A DNA stretch of 64,000 nucleotides from Symbiodinium natans (taxonomy: Eukaryota; Sar; Dinophyceae; Suessiales; Symbiodiniaceae). The position numbers and the translations under genes are program-made. Below are positions 52,111 to 62,012 of the stretch, one piece after another (within the stretch, counting starts at the first letter, position 1; every line of letters starts with the position of its first letter). The notes beneath the pieces are model-generated. The model ran no database searches, was not told the DNA's origin, and saw only the letters and a program-made list of their open reading frames with translations. The DNA is taken from assembly GCA_905221605.1 (NCBI GenBank), contig CAJNDS010002295.1, forward strand, positions 257,104 through 321,103, read 5' to 3'.

Positions 52111-53525
52111 GACCACCAACGTGGTCGGAGCCAGGCACCGTCGCGGAGCAGTCCTACTCCGACCGGGGGTTGCTGGCATCCTGCATGTCGCCAACTCGTG
52201 GCCTCTCAGGGCTAGAGATGGAAACGCTTGCTGATCTCCTGGCCAAGCCTGCGCGTTTGACGTTATGCAGCGGCCATTGCTCCTTTCGGCCAGTGGCAAT
52301 GCATCGCACGCTCTCTCACTGCTGCCGCAGGCACGACAAGTCTGGGCTGACGCCCTGTTCCAAATTGCGCTCACTGCTCTGCACACTGTGAAAAGCAGAG
52401 CACTCGCACAGTTCTTTTCGCAAGTCGCACTTGAGCCAAACACCGTGGTGTTCAGCTGATCTGTCCAATGTCAGCAGAAAGCTCTCTCCAAGAGCTCAGG
52501 TCTCAAGGCTTACAAATTCCATCTCAACTTTGCTAAACAAAGGAGGAAAGCAAAAGAAACATGCAAAACCTTTGGGGATTGCTTTAGGACTTCAAGTCTG
52601 TCTCAAAACCAACAGCATGCACTCACCATGCCTCAGTCAGGTTCCCGACGCACACGTAACGGTACGAACGACGTGGGCATGCACACGGAGTGAGTAACTG
52701 CAAAGGTCTGTCCCTCAGAGCTTCACACGCACTGCTTCAAGGCTTTGCACAGCAAGCTCAGTGCTCTCCAAACTCATCACTGGGAACTGAACCAAACGTC
52801 ATGCCATGCCAAAACAAGTTCTTGCCATGCCAAAACAAAGCCACGCACAAAACACATGCTCTTGCGAAGACATGCCACTGTAAGACAGCTTCTGTACTGC
52901 CAACAACTAGGCACACCAAGGAAAGCGTAAACTTTTCTCACCAAGCGCGCGAGGCGTGAGCAGAGCTCAGTCAACATGTCAGATTAATTAAGCATGCAAG
53001 TTGGTGTGAAACGCCCTAGCCACACTGAAAGGCCTATTACCCTACCCACAGGCAGGGACTACCTCCTACCTCCTCTACCCTACGGATCCGCAGAACTCAC
53101 CATCCCAGGCCTTCGAGCCGGGCCCATGCTTGTTTCAGCCGGGTTGCTCTTAGACCCTGACCTACTGGCCGCGTAAACTTTTCTTTTTTTTTCCACTCTC
53201 CGCTGCGTTGGCAGGTCCCACCAACCCCAGGGGTCTGGGTAGAAGAGGCGGGTCTCGAAGACTCCAGCCTATACCAGGGCGGGTTAAGACGCCTGCCCAA
53301 TTGCAGCGGGGTGCACCCTGCTCAGGCGATATCGCTCAGCTACGGCCAAACTGGGATTGCAAGGAGCCTGGTTTCTCAAAAAAAGAAAGTTCGAGGTCCC
53401 GAGGCCCAGTTCGACAGCACACTCAGCTACTTCACCTACCCCACCGGGGTTTGACCAGTCGCGGCTTGAGCCACGGGCGTAAAACTTTTCTGCATACAAG
53501 CGAAAGCATTCGCGGCCAGAGGCCA

Positions 53526-54366
53526 GGGGTTAGGGTGAAACTGAGGGGCCTGAGACCTGGTGTTCTGAGGTGTTCTCAGCACCACTGGGCTTTACCAGTT
53601 GGCTCAACTGAACTTAAGTCAGGAGCTAGCCAACTCACTAAGGACTGCAGGAGGCTCTACTGGCGGGACAAACCTCTACCCTGTTTGGAGAACCCAGGTA
53701 ACAGGCCTGGAGCTTGGGAGGCCCCAAAGCTCCTCACTTGTTCTAACCCACAAACACCTGCCAAGCTGGCTCGGCTTTCTCGCTCTTACTCACCTCGCCA
53801 TGCACCCATGCCGTAACAGCGCTGGGCACACTTTACCAGGGCAGAATGCATGTGGAACCTCCACCACCCAAATGGCAACCACCGCCCCGCCACCCAACCC
53901 CAGAAGGCCGCAGCACAAGGCTCGTCTATGGCGTTACAAGGGCCTGCCCCGCGACGACCAACCAGGCGAAGGGAGAGAGGCTTACAATGTGAGTTGAAAC
54001 CATCCAGGGGAGGCCCCAGAGCTCACACTGCAGAACAGCACTGTTCTTCCTCCCAGAAAAGTGGTCAGCAGGCAACTGACAGCACAGAGTGCCGCAACCA
54101 GACAAGCAAGCATAGCGGCCAGAGGCCAAGCGAGCCTGCCAGCACCAACCCTTGCTGGACTGCAAGGACCTGCCTCCACACTACCAAACCTCGCAAGGCC
54201 AAGAGAAACCTGGAAGGCACTACAAGGCTCAGTTGCTATACAAATGCAGAGCCCAAAATTGATGTGGCTGGACTGGTGTCCGAGCCGGTAGGGTGTCTAC
54301 AGAGACCCAAATTATGATAGCATCCCTCGCCTGTAGCCCCCTTTCGCTAGGGCCTACGTTGGTGCA
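53526..54366 (-). repeat. 3' LTR
   Basis: The downstream LTR in element orientation. Differences from the partner include an extra GTGTTCTGAG-type unit near 53558-53570 and single-base changes. Long open frames on either strand here are chance. Confidence 0.85.
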
Positions 54367-55711
54367 TGCGGGTCCCGCCCTCCTGGGGGGAGGTTGCTGG
54401 AACTGCAACACTGCTGGGCACTGTGGTTTCGTGCTCTCCTCCTGGCCTGGTGGCGAGGTCCTGGCGGTTTGTTGGCTGGACCTCACGCAGCCCAAACACG
54501 CAAAACCCACCAAAACCATCTAAACTAAACCTGCCCGGACAACACGGCAGTGGACCTGGCACCTGTGCAGGCCCATCTCTTCCGAGCGGCGAGAGTGGCA
54601 GACGAGTCCAGTCCAAATCATAGACGCTTGAATCCCCATCACCATCAAGCTGGTATCGTGTGGGGTTGTCGTCACACTCATCGTCGGCGTCCAACCTCAA
54701 CCAAACGGTTGAGGACTGCTGCTGACTGGCACACTTTGGGATCCAAAACTTGGGTCCCACAAAACAAAGGGGGGTTTGCCCTGGCCAAATGGGCGCGGTC
54801 ATTTGGGCACCTATTCCATGTCCCCACCCTGGCTTCAGACTTGGACTTACGTGCTCATCCTGCCCAAACGCGCTGCGTGCGTTTTCACGCTGAGCCTCCA
54901 ACTCAGCGATTAGCGTCAACGCCCTATCATGCTCAATCACAGGGCAACCGTTCTGAACCATCAACGTGGTGAGCTCACCCTCAGGGGAGCGCAAGAAACA
55001 CTCATCAGCTGTCCAACTCAACATGTACCCCAGCCGCGCGACAAGCTGTCCTAGGGGCACAATTGCAGTCGGCAGCTCATCCCTCCCGGGAGGCGTGAGT
55101 ATCACCCCATGCTTGGTGATGCGCATGTGTGATGTGTGGGCCCCCGCTAAACCAACCTGCACCTTGTTTGTCTTGACCCACTCCTCCTGCGACGATGCTG
55201 GCCGTAAAGGGTGCGTGGCCCCTGAGTCTAGAAGAGGGCATGTCCAATGAAAGGCGGCTTGGGCACCGGGCAACCCCTCGATCTCGGCTCGAGAAGGGGG
55301 GTTTGCTTGTGGAAGGCAACTAGCTGGCATGCTTGAGCAAATGGTGAGCTTCTTGAGGGATGGATTTGAAGGCTGCTGCACACCATCTCCGTCAGGAGTG
55401 GGGGCCGCTGGGGCAGGCACTGTGGATACTGGACCCTGCGACGGCTGTTGCCCATGAGTGGCATGCGCAGCTTCAAGCTGCCTCAAGGCGTGGGATGTGT
55501 GCTGAAGGAAGGAATCCATGGACAGAACAGGCGTGGCCTGGACAACGGGTGGCGCGGAGGATGACGTGGAGGTGGAGGCTGCCTGGACTGACGGCTTCTG
55601 TTCCGGTGCCGTTGGCTCGGCCTTTCCAGCCTTGCAATCTTTGACGCGATGGTCCTCAGAGCCACAATTTAGGCACTTCTTAAACCTTTCAGCCGCTGGC
55701 AGGTCGCTCAT
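54347..55711 (-). CDS. Retroelement CCHC zinc knuckle and aspartic-protease-like domain
   Basis: 454 codons. A CCHC knuckle lies near the start (CLNCGSEDHRVKDC, pattern C-x2-C-x4-H-x4-C), preceded in the same frame by a CCCH finger (C-x8-C-x5-C-x3-H, 55712-55774), both nucleic-acid binding. A retropepsin-like motif follows at about residue 165 (LLDSGATHPL), then a conserved IVPLGQLVARLGYMLSWT block typical of dinoflagellate copia-like polyproteins. The C-terminal 120 residues are low complexity and run into the 3' LTR. There is no flap motif I can recognise, and protease activity is unproven. Confidence 0.7.
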   Translation of the reverse strand: MSDLPAAERFKKCLNCGSEDHRVKDCKAGKAEPTAPEQKPSVQAASTSTSSSAPPVVQATPVLSMDSFLQHTSHALRQLEAAHATHGQQPSQGPVSTVPAPAAPTPDGDGVQQPSNPSLKKLTICSSMPASCLPQANPPSRAEIEGLPGAQAAFHWTCPLLDSGATHPLRPASSQEEWVKTNKVQVGLAGAHTSHMRITKHGVILTPPGRDELPTAIVPLGQLVARLGYMLSWTADECFLRSPEGELTTLMVQNGCPVIEHDRALTLIAELEAQRENARSAFGQDEHVSPSLKPGWGHGIGAQMTAPIWPGQTPLCFVGPKFWIPKCASQQQSSTVWLRLDADDECDDNPTRYQLDGDGDSSVYDLDWTRLPLSPLGRDGPAQVPGPLPCCPGRFSLDGFGGFCVFGLREVQPTNRQDLATRPGGEHETTVPSSVAVPATSPQEGGTRMHQRRP

Positions 55712-55802
55712 GGAGTGAGGAGCCTTGCATTTCGCACCGAACTTGCACCCCTTAGGCGTAAGAAAGTACTTGCACGGCTTACCCTTCCCCCCACCCTTAG
55801 TT

Positions 55803-57065
55803 TCACCCCCCTTGCCCCCCCGACTTACCCCCCGTAGCGTCCATGGCCTTCAAAGCGACATTGTTGCCTGACCCACCCTGTGTGGCAATCTGTGCTCCAG
55901 CCATGGTTTCAAACTCGGCTAACAAGTGCATGTAATACTCCTGAACCGCATCTTCCGAAGGGTGAGTCTCGATGTGCAGCATGCTGCGAACCATCTGAGT
56001 TCGGAACATGGGGTCCGGGTTTTGGCTTAGGATATGGTTGGTCATTTCGGTGAGGGCACCGGCAAGAACTGTAGGATCTGGGGCTACCATACCGCAGTCA
56101 ATGCAGCGCTTGTGCCACCTACCCCATGCCCTCAGCGCGGACACACCTGACACCACATCCTGAACAACATTGGGATTTTGCAGGTGATTCAACACCAATG
56201 CCTTTTCCGTGGAACCTCCAGGCTGATACAACGTGTAAAGCCGAAACACGATTTGAGTGGCTACTTGAGTGGTCCTGCGAGCTACCATTTCCGCTTTTAC
56301 CCCTTGATCTAGGGCTGCTAAAATCAGGGCGCACGCACGTGCATTGAGCCTGGACCACTTTCCCTCCACCAGCTCCGGGCGCTCGTCAACCTCTACCCTG
56401 ATGCGATCGAGTGGAGTAGCCTTAACCCACCTCTCATATGCGTCACGGCTCACCTGCAGCACTGCGGTCCACCAATCACGCGAGGAATCGGACAAATCAC
56501 CCATCAACCCTGCAACTAACTCCAACCAATCCTGAAAATCCAACGAACCACTCATCGGATCAGGAGCTTTCAGCATGGGAAGTGCAGTAGTGCCTGGCTT
56601 GACGGCTTCAGGGGCGTTGCTAACAACACTCTTACCCCGCATGCCCTGCGCCTGCATGGTTTGAAGCTGCTGCATTCCTGCAAACAAGGCATCCATCATG
56701 GGATTGCCTGAGGTAGCTGCTGCACACGGCGTTGCACTTGCTGCAGGTGCTCCTCCTGGAGCTGCACTGGCCTGGGCACCTGATACCTGTGCAAGCGGCA
56801 CCTGTGTACCTGCGCCTGAAACCTGTAGCACCTGTGCACAGGCAGCGGGTCCAACCCCTCCGGGTGGAGATGCGGGCACCTGTGTACCTTGCACCTGTGG
56901 CACCTGTGGCATTCCTGAGCCTTGAGGCCAGATCTGGCCCAGACCCAGGTTTTCGGCCTGAGAAGGTGGGGCAGAAGAGGCCAAATTCACCTGTGCTGTA
57001 TCGTAGGACTGCCCGACCCCTGCGGGTGGGGTTGCACTGCTGGGCAACCTATGGGAGCCCTGCAA
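55803..57065 (-). CDS. Retroelement Gag core
   Basis: 420 codons. A Gly/Pro/Ala/Gln-rich N-terminal half is followed by the Gag core: LDFQDWLELVAGLMGDLSDS, then WWTAVLQVSRDAYERWVKAT, PLDRIRVEVDERPELVEGKW and a helical MVARRTTQVATQIVFRLYTL stretch. This pattern (D-W-L...M-G-D-L-S...W-W...Y-x-x-W...P-L-x-R-x-R) is the common capsid region of Symbiodiniaceae copia-like elements. It ends in a Gly/Lys tract. The zinc-finger frame continues in another frame after a G-homopolymer (about 55800-55822). Confidence 0.75.
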   Translation of the reverse strand: MQGSHRLPSSATPPAGVGQSYDTAQVNLASSAPPSQAENLGLGQIWPQGSGMPQVPQVQGTQVPASPPGGVGPAACAQVLQVSGAGTQVPLAQVSGAQASAAPGGAPAASATPCAAATSGNPMMDALFAGMQQLQTMQAQGMRGKSVVSNAPEAVKPGTTALPMLKAPDPMSGSLDFQDWLELVAGLMGDLSDSSRDWWTAVLQVSRDAYERWVKATPLDRIRVEVDERPELVEGKWSRLNARACALILAALDQGVKAEMVARRTTQVATQIVFRLYTLYQPGGSTEKALVLNHLQNPNVVQDVVSGVSALRAWGRWHKRCIDCGMVAPDPTVLAGALTEMTNHILSQNPDPMFRTQMVRSMLHIETHPSEDAVQEYYMHLLAEFETMAGAQIATQGGSGNNVALKAMDATGGKSGGQGG

Positions 57066-57457
57066 CCCTGACCAGAAGTTGGACCAAACCCAGACGCGAC
57101 TGCTGCTGCAGCTTGAGCGGGCGCTCTCAAAGCACCAACCGCGGGCGCTGCAACATCCTGCACCTGCGCAGAGGTGCGGACCTGAGCATCTTGCGACGAT
57201 GGCACCTGGAGAGGAATGGGGACCTGCATTTGCGATGGTGCGGGGGCTTGCGGGGCACTGCTTGAAGCTGCCGCCTCCCTAGCCAACTGCTCCCTCATGG
57301 CCTTCTCCTGCTCTAGTTGCCTCCTCAAACGCTGGATCTCAAGGTCCTGGGCCTGAGCCCTTTGATCAAACCCTGCCAACTGCCTAGCAACCTCGGCTTG
57401 AATTGCTTCCTGAGGCAAAGATGATGAATCTGTTCGCGATTGAGGTCTTTCGGGCAC
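56987..57457 (-). CDS. Retroelement Gag, coiled-coil segment
   Basis: 156 codons including EAIQAEVARQLAGFDQRAQA then QDLEIQRLRRQLEQEKAMRE, a clear heptad coiled coil likely to drive Gag multimerisation. It overlaps the following Gag-core frame by 79 bp in a different frame. It is probably one protein with the neighbouring segments in an intact element. Confidence 0.65.
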   Translation of the reverse strand: MPERPQSRTDSSSLPQEAIQAEVARQLAGFDQRAQAQDLEIQRLRRQLEQEKAMREQLAREAAASSSAPQAPAPSQMQVPIPLQVPSSQDAQVRTSAQVQDVAAPAVGALRAPAQAAAAVASGFGPTSGQGCRAPIGCPAVQPHPQGSGSPTIQHR

Positions 57458-57497
57458 ATTACCGTACAGTAGGGGGGCCAGGGGGGGCCCTTTGTTC

Positions 57498-58328
57498 TCA
57501 AGCCTGCATGCGCTGCAGCATGTCAGCGTTCAGTGGCGGGCCCTCCCTTGCGGGGTGCGATGGTGCAAAGGACGTTGGCGTTCCTTGTGGCCCCAATTGG
57601 GGTGGTGACCCACTATTAGAACCCAAACTCCCATCTCCCAAAGCTAACTGCCCTGGTGCACCTCCCGGACTACCCAATGAGCGGGTAGCACTTCGCGGTG
57701 GCGTTGCGTGTGAGTCCTGCCACACCGGGACTTGCATGACCTCAGTGCGGGCAACTCTGAAAAAATCCCCAACCCTTGACATGAGCTGGAGCCCAGCCCC
57801 AGGGAAACCCTCAACCATTTCTGCAATAGTGGGCAAACCCTGTCCTTGCTGGGAACGTGGGGTAAGGAACCCCATGGGAGTCCCCAGCGACTGCTCCACC
57901 TGGCGCTGCTTCACCACTCGCGGTACCTGGCATGCCAGTGCTGGTCTGCAGACCTGGGCTCCCGCCCGCCGGGGTGTGTTGCCGGGCACATGCACAATTT
58001 GGTGTGCGCTCTCACCACCCTCACTGGCGGTCGACATTGGTGGCACTTCCCCTGAACCTCGCGATGATTCATGCTGGCCTGTGCCTCCCAATGCCCCTCC
58101 CGTAGCCGTATTAGGTTCAAGGCCCACTGCACCTGACTGGCCTGATTCACGTGGTGGCATTGAACCTGAGTGCTGCAAACCATCCCCTCCGGGAGGTGGA
58201 GATGGATGCGGTGGATTGGTGCCGTAGCCCTGCCCAAGCGTTGGGCTCATAACCTGCTGGTGTGAACCAGCAGGCTGAGCAGAAGGAACTTGTGGAGTGA
58301 TCAATTCCCTAGCCCCATTCCCAACCAT
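57498..58328 (-). CDS. Retroelement Gag, N-terminal low-complexity segment
   Basis: 276 codons starting at ATG 58328, about 225 bp inside the 5' LTR. Pro/Gly/Ser/Gln-rich, with a structured patch (TIAEMVEGFPGAGLQLMSRV then GDFFRVARTEVMQVPVW) whose nucleotides recur in the fragment at 62013-63095. The frame is lost at G-rich homopolymers near 57470-57495, just before the coiled-coil segment. Confidence 0.6.
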   Translation of the reverse strand: MVGNGARELITPQVPSAQPAGSHQQVMSPTLGQGYGTNPPHPSPPPGGDGLQHSGSMPPRESGQSGAVGLEPNTATGGALGGTGQHESSRGSGEVPPMSTASEGGESAHQIVHVPGNTPRRAGAQVCRPALACQVPRVVKQRQVEQSLGTPMGFLTPRSQQGQGLPTIAEMVEGFPGAGLQLMSRVGDFFRVARTEVMQVPVWQDSHATPPRSATRSLGSPGGAPGQLALGDGSLGSNSGSPPQLGPQGTPTSFAPSHPAREGPPLNADMLQRMQA

Positions 58329-58551
58329 GGCTCACACAGTAGGCGGAGATCTTTTACGCGCAGAAGCAACAAATCAACAAAGGAACAAAAAAGGTCTCTG
58401 CAGTGTAGGGCTACGGCTCCTACAGTATGATATGTACATGTTGAAATATGTGGCATGCTCAAGGCTTGAGTTTGGGCCTAGAAGCCACAAGGAAAAATGC
58501 GCACTGCAATTGATTACAGAATGACATGTACAGGAGTAGACTTCAACACCA

Positions 58552-59389
58552 GGGGTTAAGGTGAAACTGAGGGGCCTGAGACCTGAGGTGTTCTCAGCAC
58601 CACTGGGCTTCACCAGTTGGCTCAACTGAACTTAAGTCAGGAGCTAGCCTACTCACTAAGGACTGCAGGAGGCTCTACTGGCGGGACAAACCTCTACCCT
58701 GTTTGGAGAACCCAGGTAACAGGCCTGGAGCTTGGGAGGCCCCAAAGCTCCTCACTTGTTCTAACCCACAAACACCTGCCAAGGTGGCTCGGCTTTCTCG
58801 CTCTTACTCACCTCGCCATGCACCCATGCCGTAACAGCGCTGGGCACACCTCAGGGCAGAAAGCATGTGGAACCTCCACCACCCAAATGGCAACCACCGC
58901 CCCGCCACCCAACCCCAGAAGGCCGCAGCACAAGGCTCGTCTATGGCGTTACAAAGGCCTGCCCCGCGACGACCAACCAGGCGAAGGGAGAGACGAGACG
59001 AGGTGTATACACATGGTGAAAGGCTTACAATGTAAGTTGAAACCATCCAGGGGAGGCCCCAGAGCTCACACTGCAGAACAGCACTGTTCTCCTTCCAGTA
59101 AACTGGTCAGCAGGCAACTGACAGCACAGAGGGCCGCAACCAGACAAGCAAGCATAGCGGCCAGAGGCCAAGCAAGCCTGCCAGCACCAACCCTTGCTGG
59201 ACTGCAAGGACCTGCCTCCACACTTCTAACCAAACCTCGCAAGGCCAAGAGAAACCTGGAGGGCAAGGAGGCAAGGCTTAGCAGCTATACAAATGCAGAG
59301 CCCAAAACTGTTGTGTTTTTAGTCAGACTCGGAGTTAGGCGGCATCTCCTCGCCTGTAGCCCCCTTTCGCTGGGGCCAACGTTGGTGCA
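58552..59389 (-). repeat. 5' LTR
   Basis: The upstream LTR in element orientation, about 95% identical to 53526-54366. Transcription of the element would start here; no TATA box was singled out. Confidence 0.85.
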
Positions 59390-59399
59390 GGTGTCCGCT

Positions 59400-59890
59400 G
59401 ACTTATAAGCATGCGGCTTGTAGCCAACAGGTCTAGAATGTTCTTACTAATGGCATTGCGCAAGAGCCATCGTGAAGATTCAGGCTGCATCATGGCAGCT
59501 GGAAGGCACGCAATAAGCACATTGGCCACTAGGTTTGGCCGGTAAGCTCACCCTTGGCCGGATCGTACCAGAACCAAGGTGCTACTGGTAAAACCCAGAG
59601 TTTCTTTACGGATCTGGGTTGTGCATCGTTACCTGCAACCCCCTTTGGATAGGGCCCACAGCGGGTTCCTCTAACTCAGGTAAGCAGGCGGACTGTAGCT
59701 TGCAGGCACATAACAATGCAAATGAATGCGCTTTAACGGTGCACCATCCAAGTTTTAGGCTCTCAACCCCCTCTACCAACACAAGCATGCTGCTGCCCCG
59801 GCGGCACTGCTTCTCGCTCTTACCCTTAGGGGCGACTATGCCGCAATGACACCGGGTGTTTGCTACCAAGGCAACACAAATTTATAATGC
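59400..59890. other. Spacer, no gene seen
   Basis: Flanking DNA beyond the 5' LTR. At 59628-59665 the sequence ACCTGCAACCCCCTTTGGAT then AGGGCCCACAGCGG echoes the LTR end (CCTGTAGCCCCCTTTCGCTG then GGGCCAACG), suggesting a diverged LTR remnant. Confidence 0.4.
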
Positions 59891-59924
59891 AAGAGGGACG
59901 AACCGCAACTTGAACAAGGGATTG

Positions 59925-60235
59925 GAAAGGGGGGCTTTAGGGGGGCTTCAGGGGGGCTTCAAGGGGGCTTCAAGGGGGGCTTAAAGGGGGCTTAAAGGGG
60001 ACTTAAAGGGGGGCTTCAAGGGGGCTTTGAAGGGGGCTTAAAGGTAAAGAAGAGGGGGCTTAAAGGGGGCTTTAAGGGGGGCTTAAAGGGGGGCTTAAAG
60101 GGAGGCTTCAAGGGGCTTTGAAGGGGGCTTAAAGAGCTTAAACGGGGGGGGCTTAAAGGGGGGCTTAAAAGGGGCTAGATAGGCTAAAGGGGGAGCTTAA
60201 GGGCTGAAAAAATGGGGGGCTTGAGGGCAACTCTA
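59925..60235 (+). repeat. (AAGGGGGGCTT)n purine-rich tandem
   Basis: About twenty-five degenerate 11-13-bp units (GGGGGGCTTAAA, GGGGGCTTCAAG). G-run spacing could support quadruplex formation on the plus strand. Confidence 0.9.
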
Positions 60236-60242
60236 AACATTA

Positions 60243-60690
60243 CTTTGTCTTAAATATAAGAAAGAAGGATCTATTCTAAATTCCACCCCCCTTGAATCTT
60301 GTTTTGTTTTTTGGATTTCGTTCTTCGAAACTAGAGAAGTAAGACTCTAACTTCCACTTTGGAAAAGAGAGAGAAAGGAATTTATTCTCAATTCCACCTT
60401 TCTTAACTCTTGTTATATTTTTGTATTTTTTTGGGATTTCATTGTTCGAAACCAGAGAAGTGAGACTCTAAACATGCATTTCCTTTACAAAGCAAAAGAA
60501 GGGAATGTGTTCTAAATTCCACCCCCCTTGAATTATACATTTTGCGTTTGTTTTTGGATTTCATTCTTCGAAACCAGAGAAGTAAGACTCTAAACATTCA
60601 TTTCCCTTTACGAAAAGAAAGAAGGGAATGTATTCTAAATTCCACCTCCCTTAAATTATGTTTTGTTTTTTCTTTAAAACCAGAGAAGTG
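60243..60690 (+). repeat. Satellite of about 121 bp, four copies
   Basis: The landmark CGAAACCAGAGAAGTGAGA occurs at about 60326, 60447, 60569 and 60675 (spacing 121, 122, 106 bp). Each unit also has TTCTAAATTCCACCCCCCTT and an AAAGAAAGAAGGGAAT stretch. It lies just upstream of the Tpt1-like gene. Confidence 0.9.
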
Positions 60691-60827
60691 AGATTCTTTT
60701 TAAAGGGAAGCTTAAGGGCATTTCCACCCCGCTCGCTTCTTCTTTTGTTTTTTGTGTTCATTACTCGAGTTTCAAGAAGCAGAGAGTTCATAGCAGTAAC
60801 GTGGCGCGGGGCTAAGCCGAGAACCCC

Positions 60828-61744
60828 ATGTCTTGTTTCAGAGATGATTCACATGCTTCCACGCAAGCTTGCCCGGCAGGAGAGAAAGGGAAGAAAGGCG
60901 GCCCGGATATGGGCGTGGAGGACTTGCAGCGGACGCTGGTCCGCTGCATGCGCCACGGAAGCCACGGGTGCGTGGGCCGGTTTGCACCCGGGGGCCTTTT
61001 CCTGTGGATGTGCTGTTGGAGAACCTCGGAGTTCCCTACGGCATGTTCCAGGCGGCCCTGGCGTTTGACGGGCGCCAGAGAAAGCCGCGGCTCGATCAGA
61101 GCCGGGTGGCCGAGGTCAGAGCCTTCCAAGGGCACAGCGAAGATTCCGGTCACTCCATCGCCTATATGAACCAGAGGTTGACGGAGTCCGCTGTGAGTGG
61201 CTTGATCGCCACTCACGGGCCAAGTATGTGGCATGGCACGGATGTCCACTGCTTGGAAGGCATTCTCCAGGATGGCCTAGTGCCCGGTGGCGGACCGGGA
61301 GGCCGCCTCGCGGTGCACTACGTCCTTGGCCCGTGCCTCCGGCAGTGGGAGGATGGCCGTTGCGGTTTTAGACGCGGGTCCACCGCTGTGGTGGAAGTTG
61401 AACTGGCGGTCCTTCGGGACGCCGGCGTGTCGATTTACTGCGGAGCCGATGGCGTAGGCCTGACCGGTCACATCAAGCCAACCGACATCTTCCGTATATG
61501 GGCTCTTCCGCAAGGGTCAGGCCAGAAAAGCCTCAAGGTCGCGGAGCTCAATGTAAGCCGCGACCGGCTAGTTCGGCTGATGCGCCTTGAGAATAGCCTT
61601 GCGGGGCCAGCCGGCCGCACGGTTCCCAAGGCGAAGGCAGAGGCCCCTGCGGGCCATGCCACGGCCGCGGGGAGCCGACAGCCCAGCCCCACCTGGAACG
61701 CCGCCGAAGTCCGCTCCAGCGGAGAAGAAGCGGCCCAAGCCTAA
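60828..61744 (+). pseudogene. TPT1: RNA 2'-phosphotransferase (Tpt1/KptA) domain with one frameshift
   Basis: Tpt1 transfers the splice-junction 2'-phosphate of tRNA to NAD+. The N-terminal lobe is read from ATG 60828 (LQRTLVRCMRHGSHGCVG, with the catalytic Arg-His of L-R-H). One base appears missing near 60991-61000 in GGGGCCTTTT, and the rest is read in the next frame: PVDVLLENLGVPYG, VRAFQGHS (family R-A-x-Q-G-H-S), SMWHGTDVHCLEGILQDGLV, GGRLAVHYVLG, GFRRGSTAVVEVEL (the second catalytic Arg region) and TGHIKPTDIFRIW. Catalytic-type residues are kept. The second frame ends at 61744 after a Lys/Ala-rich tail; the neighbouring frame (61747-62058) stays open into the retroelement fragment. The alternative to a pseudogene is a sequencing error in the homopolymer. 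Confidence 0.75.
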
Positions 61745-62012
61745 GGATGGGGCGGGGCGACCACTTGTCTACCCGCGCAGGAACCTCCAAGCCAAACGCC
61801 CTGGATCAGAAGAATTTAGAGGCGGAGGAGGACGCAGAGCGCGGGCAGCCAGCCGCTGCCAAGGAGTTAAGCTTGAGCTCCGAGCTTCTTGACACGCGGG
61901 CGCCATTAGCCGCGGTCAAGAAGAAGGTGGTGCCAAGCGAGGAGGAAGTTCTTAAGCTGGGTCGGATGGTAGTTCTACACCGCGGCCTCAAATGCCCTCC
62001 TCCGTGCTCAGC

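Larger units (their letters stand above)
53526..59389 (-). mobile_element. LTR retroelement, TR-GAG-like (non-autonomous)
   Basis: Two direct repeats of about 840 bp (53526-54366 and 58552-59389) flank 4.2 kb of internal DNA read on the minus strand. The LTR begins TGCACCAACG. A TGG immediately after the 5' LTR (58551 downward) is a plausible primer-binding-site start, and a purine tract (minus strand of about 54373-54384) precedes the 3' LTR. The interior encodes Gag, CCCH and CCHC zinc fingers and a protease-like motif, then reaches the 3' LTR without reverse transcriptase, RNase H or integrase. LTRs differ by several substitutions and small indels, so insertion is not recent. No convincing target-site duplication was found. 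The Gag resembles the abundant copia-like elements of Symbiodiniaceae. Confidence 0.8.

Noticed and set aside
51639-52112. 157-codon plus-strand frame opposite the 51-52 kb coding region
   Set aside because: His/Gln/Leu/Val-rich antisense of a stretch whose minus-strand reading has better protein character.
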